A DNA stretch of 59,744 nucleotides from Rhodobacter sp. (GTDB lineage: Bacteria > Pseudomonadota > Alphaproteobacteria > Rhodobacterales > Rhodobacteraceae), in assembly GCA_027484985.1 (NCBI GenBank), contig JAIXRW010000019.1:1-59744 (forward strand). Direction: 5' to 3'. The notes beneath the pieces are model-generated. The model was not told the origin of the DNA and searched no databases. It saw nothing but the letters and a program-made list of their open reading frames with translations. The translations under genes and the position numbers were made by a program. Every line of letters begins with the position of its first letter. Within the stretch, counting starts at the first letter, position 1. Positions 15,335 through 24,237 of this stretch are shown here, piece by piece.

Positions 15335-17065
15335 ATGGCTATGACCCCAAATTCGCCGCTTGCCGCTAACCCGCTGGTGGTTCAGGCGCGGGCGGCGGTA
15401 AGCAATGTGCTGCGGATGGGCGACCAGCCTGCGATGCGGCGCGCCCTGCCTGCCGTGATGATCATGGTGGTGACGGTGCTGGCGTTGCTGACATGGATGG
15501 TGCTGCGCGAACCGGCGCGGATGACGCTGTATCCCGGCCTTGCCGAGGGCGAGAAGAGCCGCGTTTTCGATGCGCTGAATGCGGCTCGGGTCGATGTGAC
15601 GGTGGATCAGGTGACGGGCGAGATTCTGGTGCCGAGCAGTGATTTCCACCGCGCCAAGATGCTGCTGGCCGCGCAGGGCCTGCCCGAGGCGATGCCCGAT
15701 GGCGAACAGGTGCTGAGCGATATGCCGATGGGCACCAGCCGGTCGGTCGAGGCGGCCAAGCTGCGCCAGAGCCAAGAGCTGGAACTGGCGCGGTCGATCA
15801 CCGAGATCGCCTCGGTCCAAGGGGCGCGGGTGCATCTGGCGCTGCCGGAACGGTCGGCCTTTTTGCGCGATCAGGAACCGCCGCGGGCCAGTGTGTTCCT
15901 GCAACTGGCCGCAGGGCGTGTGATGGAGGCATCGCAGGTCGAGGCCATCGTGAACCTTGTCTCCTCAAGCGTGCCGGGCATGGCGCGGGGCGATGTGACG
16001 GTGGTGGACCAGATGGGGCGGCTGTTGTCGCGCGGGTCGGACGAGGCGGGAAGCCTTGTGACAGACCGGCAGTTGCAACAGCGCATCGAGGTGGAAAAGC
16101 TGTATCGCCAGCGGATCGAGGCCTTGCTGACGCCGATCACCGGGGCGGGCAATCTTTCGGTGCAGGTGACGGTGGACATGGATTTCACCCAGAGCCAGAT
16201 CACCAAGGAACAGGTGGACCCGACCGGATCGGTGTTGAAATCGGAACAGGTCGAGGAAAGCGAAAGCCACGAGCCGGGCGCAAAGGGCATTCCGGGTGCG
16301 GTGTCGAACACGCCGCCGAACCAGGGTGCGCTTGCCGCTGCCAATGCCGCCGCGCAGGCGCCGGTCAACCAGCCGGTGAATGGCGAAAAGCCGATCCCGA
16401 GCAACCGCACATCGGGCCAGACCCGCACCTATGAGGTGAGCCGCACGGTCGAGACGACCCAACCCGCCATGGGCCAGATCCGCAAGGTCAGTGCCGCCAT
16501 CGTGTTGCGCGCGCCCCCCGTGGCGGCGGTGGCCGAGGGCCAGACCCCGCCCCCCGCGCTGCCCGATACGCTGCGGGCCGATCTTGAACGGTTGACGCAA
16601 AGTGCCATCGGCTTTGATGCCGGCCGCGGCGACAGCGTGGTGATCACCGCGCAACCCTTTGTCGAAGAACCCGTGATCGAGGACGTGCCGGCCGATTATT
16701 CGTGGCTGCCCGAAGCGGCGCGGCAATTCGGGCTGATTGCGCTGATCGCCATTGTGGCGCTGGGCATCATCCGCCCGATGCTGACGCGCAGCCCCGCCGT
16801 GGCCGAGGCGCTGCCCGCAGGCCAGACCGGCGTGACCCTTGGCCCCGTGCCCGGAGTCGAGGTGCGCGAGGGCGAAAGCCTTGATGATGTGACCGCGCGG
16901 CTTGAGGCCCGGCGGGCAAAGCTGGCGCAGGCCGCGCTGGGGGCCAGCGCCACGCGCGAGGAGAAATTCGCCGTCCTGCGCCAGATCGCCGCCGAAGACC
17001 CTGCGCGGATTGCCTCGGTCTTGCAGCGGATGATGAAAGACGAACTTGAACAGACCGTGTCGTAA
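15335..17065 (+). CDS. fliF: MS-ring protein FliF
   Basis: 576 residues. Two membrane segments: about 35-57 (VMIMVVTVLALLTWMVL) and about 465-485 (FGLIALIAIVALGIIRPML). Between them lie the ring-building motifs, with LYPGLAEGEKSRVFDAL, VHLALPERSAFLR and NLSVQVTVDMDFTQ. The C-terminal tail ends in an acidic segment that binds FliG (ARIASVLQRMMKDELEQ). It forms the membrane ring on which switch, rod and export gate assemble. Length is normal. An alternative ATG lies two codons downstream. Confidence 0.96.
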   Translation: MAMTPNSPLAANPLVVQARAAVSNVLRMGDQPAMRRALPAVMIMVVTVLALLTWMVLREPARMTLYPGLAEGEKSRVFDALNAARVDVTVDQVTGEILVPSSDFHRAKMLLAAQGLPEAMPDGEQVLSDMPMGTSRSVEAAKLRQSQELELARSITEIASVQGARVHLALPERSAFLRDQEPPRASVFLQLAAGRVMEASQVEAIVNLVSSSVPGMARGDVTVVDQMGRLLSRGSDEAGSLVTDRQLQQRIEVEKLYRQRIEALLTPITGAGNLSVQVTVDMDFTQSQITKEQVDPTGSVLKSEQVEESESHEPGAKGIPGAVSNTPPNQGALAAANAAAQAPVNQPVNGEKPIPSNRTSGQTRTYEVSRTVETTQPAMGQIRKVSAAIVLRAPPVAAVAEGQTPPPALPDTLRADLERLTQSAIGFDAGRGDSVVITAQPFVEEPVIEDVPADYSWLPEAARQFGLIALIAIVALGIIRPMLTRSPAVAEALPAGQTGVTLGPVPGVEVREGESLDDVTARLEARRAKLAQAALGASATREEKFAVLRQIAAEDPARIASVLQRMMKDELEQTVS

Positions 17066-17075
17066 GAGGTGAAAG

Positions 17076-18125
17076 ATGCCTGCCCCCCGTCCTGTGCCCG
17101 CCGATGTGATGGCCCGCCCGAAATCGAGCGTGGAGATGACCAAGTTGCAGAAGGCCGCCGTGCTGATGCTGCTGTTCGGGGAAAAGGCAGCGGCGGCGGT
17201 GCTGAAGAACCTGAGCCCGATCGAAGTGCAGAACCTGGGTGCGGCGATGTATGCCATCGGGGATGTGGATCAGGACAGTCTTGAGGATGTGGTCGAGGAA
17301 TTCCTTACCGGACTGTCGGCGGAAACGGGGCTGGGGCTGGGCGCGCCCGTCTATATCCGTTCGGTGATGACCGAGGCGCTGGGCGAGGACAAGGCGCAGT
17401 CGGTGATCAGCCGGATCAACCCGTCATCGGCGGAACGGCCCATCGAGATACTCGACTGGATGGATGCGCGGTCGATTGCCGAGCTGATCCTTGACGAACA
17501 TCCGCAGATCATCGCGCTGGTGATCGCCTGTCTGGAATACGGGCTGGCGGCCGAGGTGCTGACCATGCTGCCCGATGGGGTGCAGCCCGATGTGGTGCGG
17601 CGCATTGCAGAGCTGAACACCATCCAGCCCGAAGCGCTGCGCGATCTGGAACAGGTGATGCAGAAGAAGTTCAAGGCCAGCAGCACGACGCGGGCCAGCC
17701 AGATCGGCGGGGTCAAGGCGGCGGCGCGGATCATGAATTTCACCAAGACCGCGACCGAGCAGCGGATTTTGCGCGATGTGCGGAAAGACGACAAAGACCT
17801 GATGCAGGCCATTCAGGAAAACATGTTCGTCTTCGACAATCTGGTGAAATCGGATGACCGTTCGTTGCAGACCCTGCTGCGCAATGTGGACAATGACCAG
17901 TTGGTTCTGGCGCTGAAAGGGGCCGATGACGTGCTGAAGGACAAACTTCTGGGCTGCATGTCCACCCGTGCGGCGGCCAACCTGCGCGACGAGATGGAGG
18001 CGATGGGCCCCGTGCGCCTGACCGATGTGCAAGAGGCGCAGAAGGCCATCGTCGCCACGGCGCGGCGGTTGTCGGATGAAGGAACGATCGTGCTGGCCGG
18101 GCGCGGCGGCGAGCAGATGGTGTAA
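17076..18125 (+). CDS. fliG: Switch protein FliG
   Basis: 349 residues, AGAGGTGAAAG just upstream. The three FliG domains are recognisable: N-terminal FliF-binding part (KAAVLMLLFGEKAAAAVL), middle domain with the EHPQ motif (LILDEHPQIIALVIACL), and the C-terminal torque domain with charged helix NMFVFDNLVKSDDRSLQTLL and LLGCMSTRAAANLRDEME. It forms the rotor face that meets MotA. The first 15 residues are a short extra tail. Confidence 0.96.
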   Translation: MPAPRPVPADVMARPKSSVEMTKLQKAAVLMLLFGEKAAAAVLKNLSPIEVQNLGAAMYAIGDVDQDSLEDVVEEFLTGLSAETGLGLGAPVYIRSVMTEALGEDKAQSVISRINPSSAERPIEILDWMDARSIAELILDEHPQIIALVIACLEYGLAAEVLTMLPDGVQPDVVRRIAELNTIQPEALRDLEQVMQKKFKASSTTRASQIGGVKAAARIMNFTKTATEQRILRDVRKDDKDLMQAIQENMFVFDNLVKSDDRSLQTLLRNVDNDQLVLALKGADDVLKDKLLGCMSTRAAANLRDEMEAMGPVRLTDVQEAQKAIVATARRLSDEGTIVLAGRGGEQMV

Positions 18126-18128
18126 GCC

Positions 18129-18863
18129 ATGGCACGGGCAAGCGCGGGCGAACGGACAGAGGGGCGGGCGATGGGGCCTGCCGAGGTGATGGCGCTGATC
18201 CGCGCCAATGCGGGCAAGGGCTTTGCCGGAACGCCGCGGGGCGGGGCCGAGGGCGGGTTCCGCGCGGTGCCGCTGGAACGGGTGGCGCGGCTGGATCTGC
18301 CGGCGGCCGATATGGCCGAGGCCGAGGCCGAAGCGGTGGTCGAGGCCGAACCCGCCGCACCGGCGCCGCCCGAACCCACGGTCGAGGAACGGCTGGCCGA
18401 GGCGCGGGCGGCAGGGTTTGCCGCCGGTCACGCGGCAGGCATGGCCGAGGGGCGCAAGGCGGGTGTGGCCGAGGCCGAGGCGGGCGTGATCGCGGCGCGG
18501 GATGCCTTTGTCGCGCTGGCGGCGCGGTTGGCAGTGACGGGGCTTGAGGGGCAAGAGGCCTTGACCAAGGCGCTGGGGGCGGCGGTGCGGCAGATGGCGC
18601 AGGCCCGCGCCGGGCAGGCCATTGACGCGCTGCCCGCGCCGTTTCTGGCGCGGATCGAGGCTTTGGCTGACCGTGTGGCGCAGGGCGTTCGGGCGGTGAC
18701 GGTGGCGCTGCATCCTGACGACCACAGCGCGGTGGCGCCCTATCTTGCGGGGTCCGATCTGGCAGGGGCGACGGTTCTGCCGGATGCGCGGCTGATGCGC
18801 GGTGATGTGGTGGTGCGGGCCGAAGGGATCGTGCTGTCGGACCTGATCGGCGGTGCGGCATGA
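18129..18863 (+). CDS. fliH: Export ATPase regulator FliH
   Basis: 244 residues. The N-terminal 90 residues are disordered (Ala/Glu/Pro). A GxxxG run (AGFAAGHAAGMAEGRKAGVA) marks the coiled coil typical of FliH; the C-terminal domain (AVTVALHPDDHSAV, and ARLMRGDVVVRAEGIVLSD) matches the FliI-binding domain. FliH dimers bind FliI and dock it to the C ring. It overlaps fliI by four bases, as is usual. Confidence 0.92.
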   Translation: MARASAGERTEGRAMGPAEVMALIRANAGKGFAGTPRGGAEGGFRAVPLERVARLDLPAADMAEAEAEAVVEAEPAAPAPPEPTVEERLAEARAAGFAAGHAAGMAEGRKAGVAEAEAGVIAARDAFVALAARLAVTGLEGQEALTKALGAAVRQMAQARAGQAIDALPAPFLARIEALADRVAQGVRAVTVALHPDDHSAVAPYLAGSDLAGATVLPDARLMRGDVVVRAEGIVLSDLIGGAA

Positions 18864-20188
18864 CTCTGCTAGGCCAGATTGCCGCTGATGTGGCACGCGA
18901 GGCGGTGGTGGCGCCACGCATCGAGGGGCGGGTGCTGCGTTATGACGGGCTGATCCTTGAGGCGACGGGTTTTCCCGCCAGCCCCGGCACGATGTGCGAG
19001 ATTGCTACCGAAACCGGCGATCCGGTGCAGGGCGAGGTGATCGGCTTTGCGCGTGGCAATGTGATGCTGTTCCTGAACCAGCCCGGAGCTGCGGTGATTG
19101 CGGGCGCGCGTTGCCGCGTGATCGGCGGCGGGCAGATGGCCGAGGTGGGCGCGGCGCTGCTGGGCCGCGTGATCGATGCCGAGGGGCATCCGCTGGACGG
19201 TTTGCCCAGCCCGCGCTGCGATGGGGTGTGGCCGCTGGCGGGGCGGGTGATGAACCCGCTTGCGCGGACGCCCGTGGACAAGCCGCTGGATGTGGGGGTT
19301 CGCATCCTGAACGCGGCGCTGACCATCGGGCAGGGGCAGCGCATTGGCATTATCGCGGGGTCAGGTGTCGGCAAATCGGTGCTGATGGAAATGATGGCGC
19401 GGTTCACATCGGCCGATGTGATCGTGGTGGGGCTGATCGGCGAGCGGGCGCGGGAAGTGGGGGCTTTCGTGCGGTCGGTCATGTCGGGCGAGGCGGCGAA
19501 GCGCATCTGCATGGTGGCCGTGCCTGCCGACCGGTCGCCGCTGTTGCGCCTGCGGGCGGCGCGGCGGGCGACGGCGATTGCCGAGAGTTTCCGCGCGCAG
19601 GGAAAGCAGGTGTTGCTGATCATGGACAGCCTGACGCGGGTGGCCCATGCGCAACGCGAAATCGGGCTGGCGCTGGGTGAACAGCCGACGGCGAAGGGGT
19701 ATCCCCCGTCTGTCGTGTCGCTGATCCCGACGCTGATCGAACGCACGGGGCCGGGGCTGCCGGGCGAGGGGGCGATCACGGCGATCTACACGGTGCTGGC
19801 CGACGGGGATGACACCACGAACGATCCTGTTGTCGATACGGCGCGGGCCATTCTGGACGGGCATATGGTGCTGTCGCGGCGGCAGACGCAGATGGGGATT
19901 TATCCCGCCGTTGACCTGCCGCAATCGACCAGCCGCGTGATGGGCGATATCACCGACCGTGACCATCGGGCGGCGGCGCAAAAGCTGCGTCGCATGATCT
20001 CGCTTTACATGGACAACCGCGATCTGATGCTGATGGGCGGCTATATGCCCGGGCAGGATGCGGACCTGGACGAGGCGATCCGGCTTTGGCCGCGGATCGA
20101 GGGGTTCATCCGGCAAGGGGCGCATGAGGCAGCGTCATTCGATGACAGTCGCGCGGCGCTGATGGCGCTGGCGGCGGGCGAGGGTTGA
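18860..20188 (+). CDS. fliI: Flagellar export ATPase FliI
   Basis: 442 residues. F1-type ATPase family: Walker A GSGVGKSVL (about 167-175), catalytic Glu in VGLIGERAREVGAF, Walker B VLLIMDSLTRVAHAQREIGL (as two parts) and the KGYPPSVVSLIP loop of flagellar and type III ATPases. The N-terminal barrel begins near residue 20. It powers unfolding and release of chaperone-bound export substrates at the base of the flagellum. Overlaps fliH at the start and fliJ at the stop. Confidence 0.96.
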   Translation: MTLLGQIAADVAREAVVAPRIEGRVLRYDGLILEATGFPASPGTMCEIATETGDPVQGEVIGFARGNVMLFLNQPGAAVIAGARCRVIGGGQMAEVGAALLGRVIDAEGHPLDGLPSPRCDGVWPLAGRVMNPLARTPVDKPLDVGVRILNAALTIGQGQRIGIIAGSGVGKSVLMEMMARFTSADVIVVGLIGERAREVGAFVRSVMSGEAAKRICMVAVPADRSPLLRLRAARRATAIAESFRAQGKQVLLIMDSLTRVAHAQREIGLALGEQPTAKGYPPSVVSLIPTLIERTGPGLPGEGAITAIYTVLADGDDTTNDPVVDTARAILDGHMVLSRRQTQMGIYPAVDLPQSTSRVMGDITDRDHRAAAQKLRRMISLYMDNRDLMLMGGYMPGQDADLDEAIRLWPRIEGFIRQGAHEAASFDDSRAALMALAAGEG

Positions 20189-20598
20189 TGAACGCCCGTT
20201 CGAAAACCCTTTCGCTGATGGCGATGAAGGAAAAGGCCAAGGTGGCCGAAACCCTTGCCCGCCTGCGCGAGCTGTTGGCCCAGCAGGCCGAGGCCACGCG
20301 CATGGCCGAACGGCTGGCTGCCATGCTTGCAGAAAAGCGCGAGGCGGCAGGCGGGGTGCAGACCATGGCAAGTCTGCGGTCCGAGCGGGTGCTGGCGGGC
20401 CAGTTGCTGGCCGAAATCGACCGTCAGCGCGCGCGGGTCGAGCAGCTTTCGGCGTTGGTGGCCGAGACGCAGGCGCAGTTGGCGCGGGACGAACACCGCT
20501 TGCAGATGCTGGCCGACAAAGCACGCGAGGCGCGGCGGGGCGAGGCCGAGGAACGGCAGGCGCTGCGCGATGCCGCGATGCCGCCGCGACGCCGCTAG
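20188..20598 (+). CDS. fliJ: Export protein FliJ
   Basis: 136 residues from ATG 20188, which overlaps the fliI stop (TGATG). The protein is one long antiparallel coiled coil rich in Ala, Arg, Glu and Leu (AKVAETLARLRELLAQQAEA), as for FliJ, which fills the centre of the FliI ring and activates the export gate. Assignment rests on size, helical content and place after fliI, because FliJ is poorly conserved. Last gene before the internal sigma-54 promoter of fliK. Confidence 0.82.
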   Translation: MNARSKTLSLMAMKEKAKVAETLARLRELLAQQAEATRMAERLAAMLAEKREAAGGVQTMASLRSERVLAGQLLAEIDRQRARVEQLSALVAETQAQLARDEHRLQMLADKAREARRGEAEERQALRDAAMPPRRR

Positions 20599-20605
20599 GG
20601 GCGGC

Positions 20606-20621
20606 TGGCACCGAACTTGCA
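20606..20621 (+). promoter_or_regulatory. sigma-54 promoter of fliKLMN
   Basis: TGGCACCGAACTTGCA: GG 20607-20608, GC 20619-20620, spacing ten; one base off the consensus. It lies 8 nt past the fliJ stop and 43 nt before fliK, giving fliK onward its own promoter. Confidence 0.9.
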
Positions 20622-20663
20622 AAGCTGGCGGTGGGGCCGCTTGCCCGAAGGGATAAGGACGCG

Positions 20664-22205
20664 ATGACGCTTGGCGAGATCAGTGCGGGAATGACCGTGA
20701 CCGAAACGGTGGCACCGGTGGCTGCGGCCGCGGCTGCGCCCGAAGGGACGACATCCTTTGCCGACAGTCTGGCCGCTGCGCTGGGGGGCGGGGCGGTGAC
20801 GGCCGTGGCAGAGGGCGCTGCGCCGGATGTTGCGGATGTTGCGGTGGCTTCGGCGCCGATGGCCGCTTTGCGCGCCGCGCGCATGCCCGAGCTTTCGGTG
20901 CCGTCGCTGGCTGTGCCCTCTGCGGCGGTGGCGGCGCCAACGGGTGATGCCGGGGTGGTTGCTGAGGTGGTCGCCGAGGCAGGCGTTCCTGTGGCGACCG
21001 CACCCGATGCGCCCGAGGGCGCAGGGGCACCGATGCTGCCTGAGGGAGTAAAGGACGTGGCGGCAGAGGTGGACCCTGTCGTTTCGGCTGCCGCTGAAGG
21101 GCCGGATGCGCCCGCGCCCTTGGCCGAGGCAGCGGTTGATGCAGGGCCCGAAGTGGTGAACGGCGAACAGGCGGCCGATACGGATCAGGTGGCCGATACC
21201 GATACCGATACCGATCCCGATACGCCTGCGGATTATCCCGGCACGGACGCTGCCGCCGCTGCGCCGGTGGCGGTGGCAGTCGCGCTGCCCTTGCAGCGCG
21301 CGGCCCAAGGGATGCCGGATGCGCCGCCCGTGGCAAAGACCGCCGAGGGGACGGTGGCCGCCTCGGCAGCGCCGCCGATGCGGCAGGCGGTGCAGCGGGT
21401 GGTTCAGGTGCGGATCGAGGTTGCAAGCCTGCCCCTTGCCTCGCAAGAGGGTGCGCCCGTGGCCGCTGATGCGCCGCCTGCAACCGGCGCGGATGCGGGC
21501 GATGGCGGTGAAGCCGCCTTCCGCCCCGCCAAACGCAAGCCAGCCGAGACCGCCCCCGTTGCAGCGCCCGAAGCGGCCAAGGCGCGGCCCGCCGATCCTG
21601 CCCCGCAGGCCCCGCTGCAACGCGCACCCGATGCGGCACAGAACGCGGCGCCCGACCAGACCACAGCCCCCGCACCGCAGGCGCAGGCCGCGCCCCTGTT
21701 CGTGGCCTCGCCCGACCGGATGGCCGCAGCGGCGCCGCTGCGCACCGACGCGCCCGGATGGGAACAGGTGCTGGGCGACCGTATCGCGGCGGAACTTTCG
21801 GGGGACGGGCAAGAGATTGACCTGATGCTTGCCCCCGAAAAGCTGGGGCCATTGCGGATCAAGCTCGAGATGGTGGATGGGGTGGCGCAGGTGCGGTTTA
21901 TCACCGCCACGCCGGAAGCCGCGCGGGTGTTCACCGAAAGCCAGCACCGCCTTACCGACGGCATGGCGCGGGCGGGTATCGACCTTGGCCAGCAAAGCGC
22001 GCAAAGCGGCGGGCAGGGCGGCGGCCAAGGCGGCGGGCAGGGCGGATACGGGCCCGAGACTGCCCAGACCGGCGGACGGCAGGGCGAGGGACGCCCCTAT
22101 CACGGACGCGCCGGTGATTTCATGATCCGCAACGCAGGCACGGCCGAGGGCGAAGGCCCCGCCCGTGGCCGTGCGGGGGCGGGACTTGTCAACCTGATGG
22201 CCTGA
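20664..22205 (+). CDS. fliK: Hook-length control protein FliK
   Basis: 513 residues from ATG 20664 with AAGGGATAAGGAC upstream. About 385 residues of low-complexity Ala/Pro/Glu sequence come first, including a short acidic DTDTDTDPDTP run. The C-terminal hook-length domain follows (about 386-450): IDLMLAPEKLGPLRIKLEM, VRFITATPEAARVF and LTDGMARAGIDLGQ. A Gly/Gln-rich tail (GGQGGGQGGGQGG) ends the protein. FliK is exported, measures the hook and switches FlhB specificity. The central region is longer and more repetitive than in enteric FliK. Confidence 0.9.
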   Translation: MTLGEISAGMTVTETVAPVAAAAAAPEGTTSFADSLAAALGGGAVTAVAEGAAPDVADVAVASAPMAALRAARMPELSVPSLAVPSAAVAAPTGDAGVVAEVVAEAGVPVATAPDAPEGAGAPMLPEGVKDVAAEVDPVVSAAAEGPDAPAPLAEAAVDAGPEVVNGEQAADTDQVADTDTDTDPDTPADYPGTDAAAAAPVAVAVALPLQRAAQGMPDAPPVAKTAEGTVAASAAPPMRQAVQRVVQVRIEVASLPLASQEGAPVAADAPPATGADAGDGGEAAFRPAKRKPAETAPVAAPEAAKARPADPAPQAPLQRAPDAAQNAAPDQTTAPAPQAQAAPLFVASPDRMAAAAPLRTDAPGWEQVLGDRIAAELSGDGQEIDLMLAPEKLGPLRIKLEMVDGVAQVRFITATPEAARVFTESQHRLTDGMARAGIDLGQQSAQSGGQGGGQGGGQGGYGPETAQTGGRQGEGRPYHGRAGDFMIRNAGTAEGEGPARGRAGAGLVNLMA

Positions 22206-22216
22206 GGACGGATGCC

Positions 22217-22792
22217 ATGACCATGCAAGCGACCGAAGCCCCAAAGCCCAAGGGCGGTATTCTGCGGCTTCTCAAAACCATCGTCTTTGCCATCGTGCTG
22301 TTGGGCGCGGGGTTTGGAGGGGGCTGGTTCTATTTCGCCAACCCGCTGTCACCGGCGCAGGATATGCTCAAGCTGATCGATCCCGAAGCGGCCGCCCCTG
22401 CCGAGGCGGGCGCTGCCGAAGGCCATGGCGAAGAGCCGCAGAAGGTGCCGAAACCTGTGCCCGAACAGCAGGTGTTCCAGACCAGCTATTTCACCTTTCC
22501 CGACCCGATCACCGCGAACCTGCGCGATTCGCGGCGGTTCTTGCAGGTGCAGATCGGGGTTTCGACCCAATATGACGAGCAGGTCATCAAGAATGTCGAG
22601 ACGCACAAGCTGGCCTTGCAGTCCGACATGCTGACGGTGATGTCCACCTTTTCCGAAGACGATATCGCAGGCACCGAAGGGCGCGGCCATCTGGCCGCGG
22701 CGCTGAAAGAGGCGATCAACGCGCGGCTGGAAAAGGCCGAGGGTTTTGGCGGGATCGAGGACGTGTTCTTCCCGTCCTTCGTGTTGCAGTAA
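22217..22792 (+). CDS. fliL: Stator-associated protein FliL
   Basis: 191 residues, ATG 22217 with GAGGAC seven bases upstream. One membrane segment (about 17-40, LKTIVFAIVLLGAGFGGGWFYF) then a periplasmic domain: TSYFTFPDPITANL, RFLQVQIGVSTQYD, and the closing strand IEDVFFPSFVLQ. In R. sphaeroides FliL is essential for swimming and acts on MotB together with MotF. It stands between fliK and fliM as there. Confidence 0.94.
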   Translation: MTMQATEAPKPKGGILRLLKTIVFAIVLLGAGFGGGWFYFANPLSPAQDMLKLIDPEAAAPAEAGAAEGHGEEPQKVPKPVPEQQVFQTSYFTFPDPITANLRDSRRFLQVQIGVSTQYDEQVIKNVETHKLALQSDMLTVMSTFSEDDIAGTEGRGHLAAALKEAINARLEKAEGFGGIEDVFFPSFVLQ

Positions 22793-22803
22793 GGGTGGCC
22801 GCG

Positions 22804-23784
22804 ATGGCGTCAAAGCCCCGCAAACTATCTGCCGGAGATGTGGCCGCCCTTGTCGGCGGGTTGATGGATGCGCCCGGCGATCTGGGCACGCTGGTCAATG
22901 GCGCCGAGGTCCGGCCCTATGTGTTCGGGTCGAACGACCTGTCGCTTATGGGCGATTATCACGCGCTGCGGATGATCAACGAACGCTTCTGCCGGATCGC
23001 GCGGTCGGTGTTTCTGCCGATGCTGCGGATCCAGCCGCGCATTTCGGCCTTTCCGGCGGAAACGCGCAGTTTCGATGACTACCGCAACAGCCAGGACAAT
23101 TTCGTCAGTCTGACGAATACCAAGATCGAGGAGTTGCGCGGCAACCATCTGATCGTGATTCCGCCACCCTTTATCAGCCTGCTGACCGATGCCTATTACG
23201 GCGGGCAGGTGCGCTATGTCAAAAACCAGCGCAACGAATTTACCGCGACCGAGGCGCGGGTGATCGAGATCGTGACCGACCGTCTGAACCAGGCGTTGCA
23301 GCTGGCATGGCGCGATCTGATGTCGCTGACCTTCAACGTGGTCAGCCGCGAAGAGAACATGCAGTTCGCGGCCTTTGTCGATGGCGATGACATGGTGGTC
23401 AACTGTTCCTTCATGGTGCAGCTGCCCGATGCGGAGCCGGCGAGTTTTGACATTCTTTACCCGCTTCAAACGCTGAAACCCATCGCCAGCCAGTTGCGTA
23501 GCCGGATGCAGAGCGACTTCCTTGACGATGACCAAAGCTGGCGAGACCGGTTGGAGCGGGCGGTGATGGCCATTCCGTTGCAGGTGCAGGCGCGGCTGTG
23601 CGAGCCCGAGATCGCCTTGCGCCAGCTGACCGCGCTGCGCGAGGGGGATGTGGTCCCCGTCAAGCTGGCCGAGACTGTGCAGCTGTTGATCGATGGCAAA
23701 CCCTATTTCGAGGCGGTGCCCGGTGACGTGGCCGGAAAATCCGCGTTGAGCATCACGAAACAGATCAAGGGAACGGTGGGATGA
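22804..23784 (+). CDS. fliM: Switch protein FliM
   Basis: 326 residues from ATG 22804 (GGGTGG upstream; an in-frame GTG at 22795 is too close to the ribosome site). The CheC-like middle domain is clear: INERFCRIARSVFLPMLRIQ, LTDAYYGGQVRYVKN, and EARVIEIVTDRLNQALQLAW. The C-terminal FliN-like domain contains LREGDVVPVKLAETVQLLID. The extreme N-terminus lacks the usual acidic CheY-binding LSQxEIDALL motif and begins KPRKLSAGDVAALVGGL instead, so CheY docking may differ. Confidence 0.93.
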   Translation: MASKPRKLSAGDVAALVGGLMDAPGDLGTLVNGAEVRPYVFGSNDLSLMGDYHALRMINERFCRIARSVFLPMLRIQPRISAFPAETRSFDDYRNSQDNFVSLTNTKIEELRGNHLIVIPPPFISLLTDAYYGGQVRYVKNQRNEFTATEARVIEIVTDRLNQALQLAWRDLMSLTFNVVSREENMQFAAFVDGDDMVVNCSFMVQLPDAEPASFDILYPLQTLKPIASQLRSRMQSDFLDDDQSWRDRLERAVMAIPLQVQARLCEPEIALRQLTALREGDVVPVKLAETVQLLIDGKPYFEAVPGDVAGKSALSITKQIKGTVG

Positions 23785-24062
23785 ACGAGGCGTTGAAGGG
23801 CGGGCATGACGGGCTGCGGCTGCTGGAAAATGTCGGCGTTAAGCTGACGGTCGAGGTGGGCCGCGCGGAACTGACGATCCGCGATTTGCTGCGGCTGAAC
23901 GAGGGGTCGGTGATCGAGCTTGACCGGTTGGCGGGCGACCCGTTGGATGTGCTGGTGAACGGTACGCTGATCGCCAAGGGCGAGGTGGTGATGGTGGGTG
24001 AACGCTTCGGCATCCGCTTCGGCCAGATCATCGACCCCGAGAAGCGGGCCGAGAGCGTTTGA
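23781..24062 (+). CDS. fliN: Switch protein FliN
   Basis: 93 residues, overlapping the fliM stop by four bases. Classic SpoA-type domain: VGVKLTVEVGRAELTIRDLL, LNEGSVIELDRLAGDPLDVL and GEVVMVGERFGIRFGQII. It forms the lower C ring with FliM and receives FliH-FliI. Normal length. A 120-nt array of hairpins follows its stop codon. Confidence 0.96.
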   Translation: MNEALKGGHDGLRLLENVGVKLTVEVGRAELTIRDLLRLNEGSVIELDRLAGDPLDVLVNGTLIAKGEVVMVGERFGIRFGQIIDPEKRAESV

Positions 24063-24065
24063 CCG

Positions 24066-24185
24066 GCGATTTCTGACGCAGAAATCGCGGCGGAATTTGG
24101 CGCAAATTCCGTGGTCCCCCCGGTTGATGTGGAGCGACCGAAATCTGCGTCAGATTTCGGCACGATTTCTGCGTCAGAAATCGTG
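24066..24185. repeat. Array of four related hairpins between fliN and fliO
   Basis: Four near-perfect palindromes follow each other: 24066-24088 (10-bp stem, loop ACG), 24091-24111 (9-bp stem, loop GCG), 24138-24160 (10-bp stem, loop CGT) and 24161-24185 (11-bp stem, loop CGT). The first and fourth share the 21-base core CGATTTCTG-ACG-CAGAAATCG in opposite orientation. The arms are AT-rich compared with the surroundings. The array lies between the fliN stop and the fliO promoter, so it could insulate or attenuate transcription, or be a REP-like mobile palindrome. No T-run follows, so it is not a standard terminator. Confidence 0.85.
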
Positions 24186-24189
24186 GTTG

Positions 24190-24205
24190 CGGCACGGGCT
24201 TTGCA
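24190..24205 (+). promoter_or_regulatory. sigma-54 promoter of fliOPQR-flhB
   Basis: CGGCACGGGCTTTGCA: GG 24191-24192, GC 24203-24204, spacing ten, near-perfect. It lies directly after the hairpin array and 33 nt before the fliO start. Confidence 0.88.
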
Positions 24206-24237
24206 CGCATCCGGTGTAACTGCCGGAGTTTTGACCC

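Noticed and set aside
24066..24185. Repeat cluster considered as a CRISPR array
   Set aside because: The repeats are individually palindromic, spacing is irregular, there are no unique spacers of even length and no cas genes.
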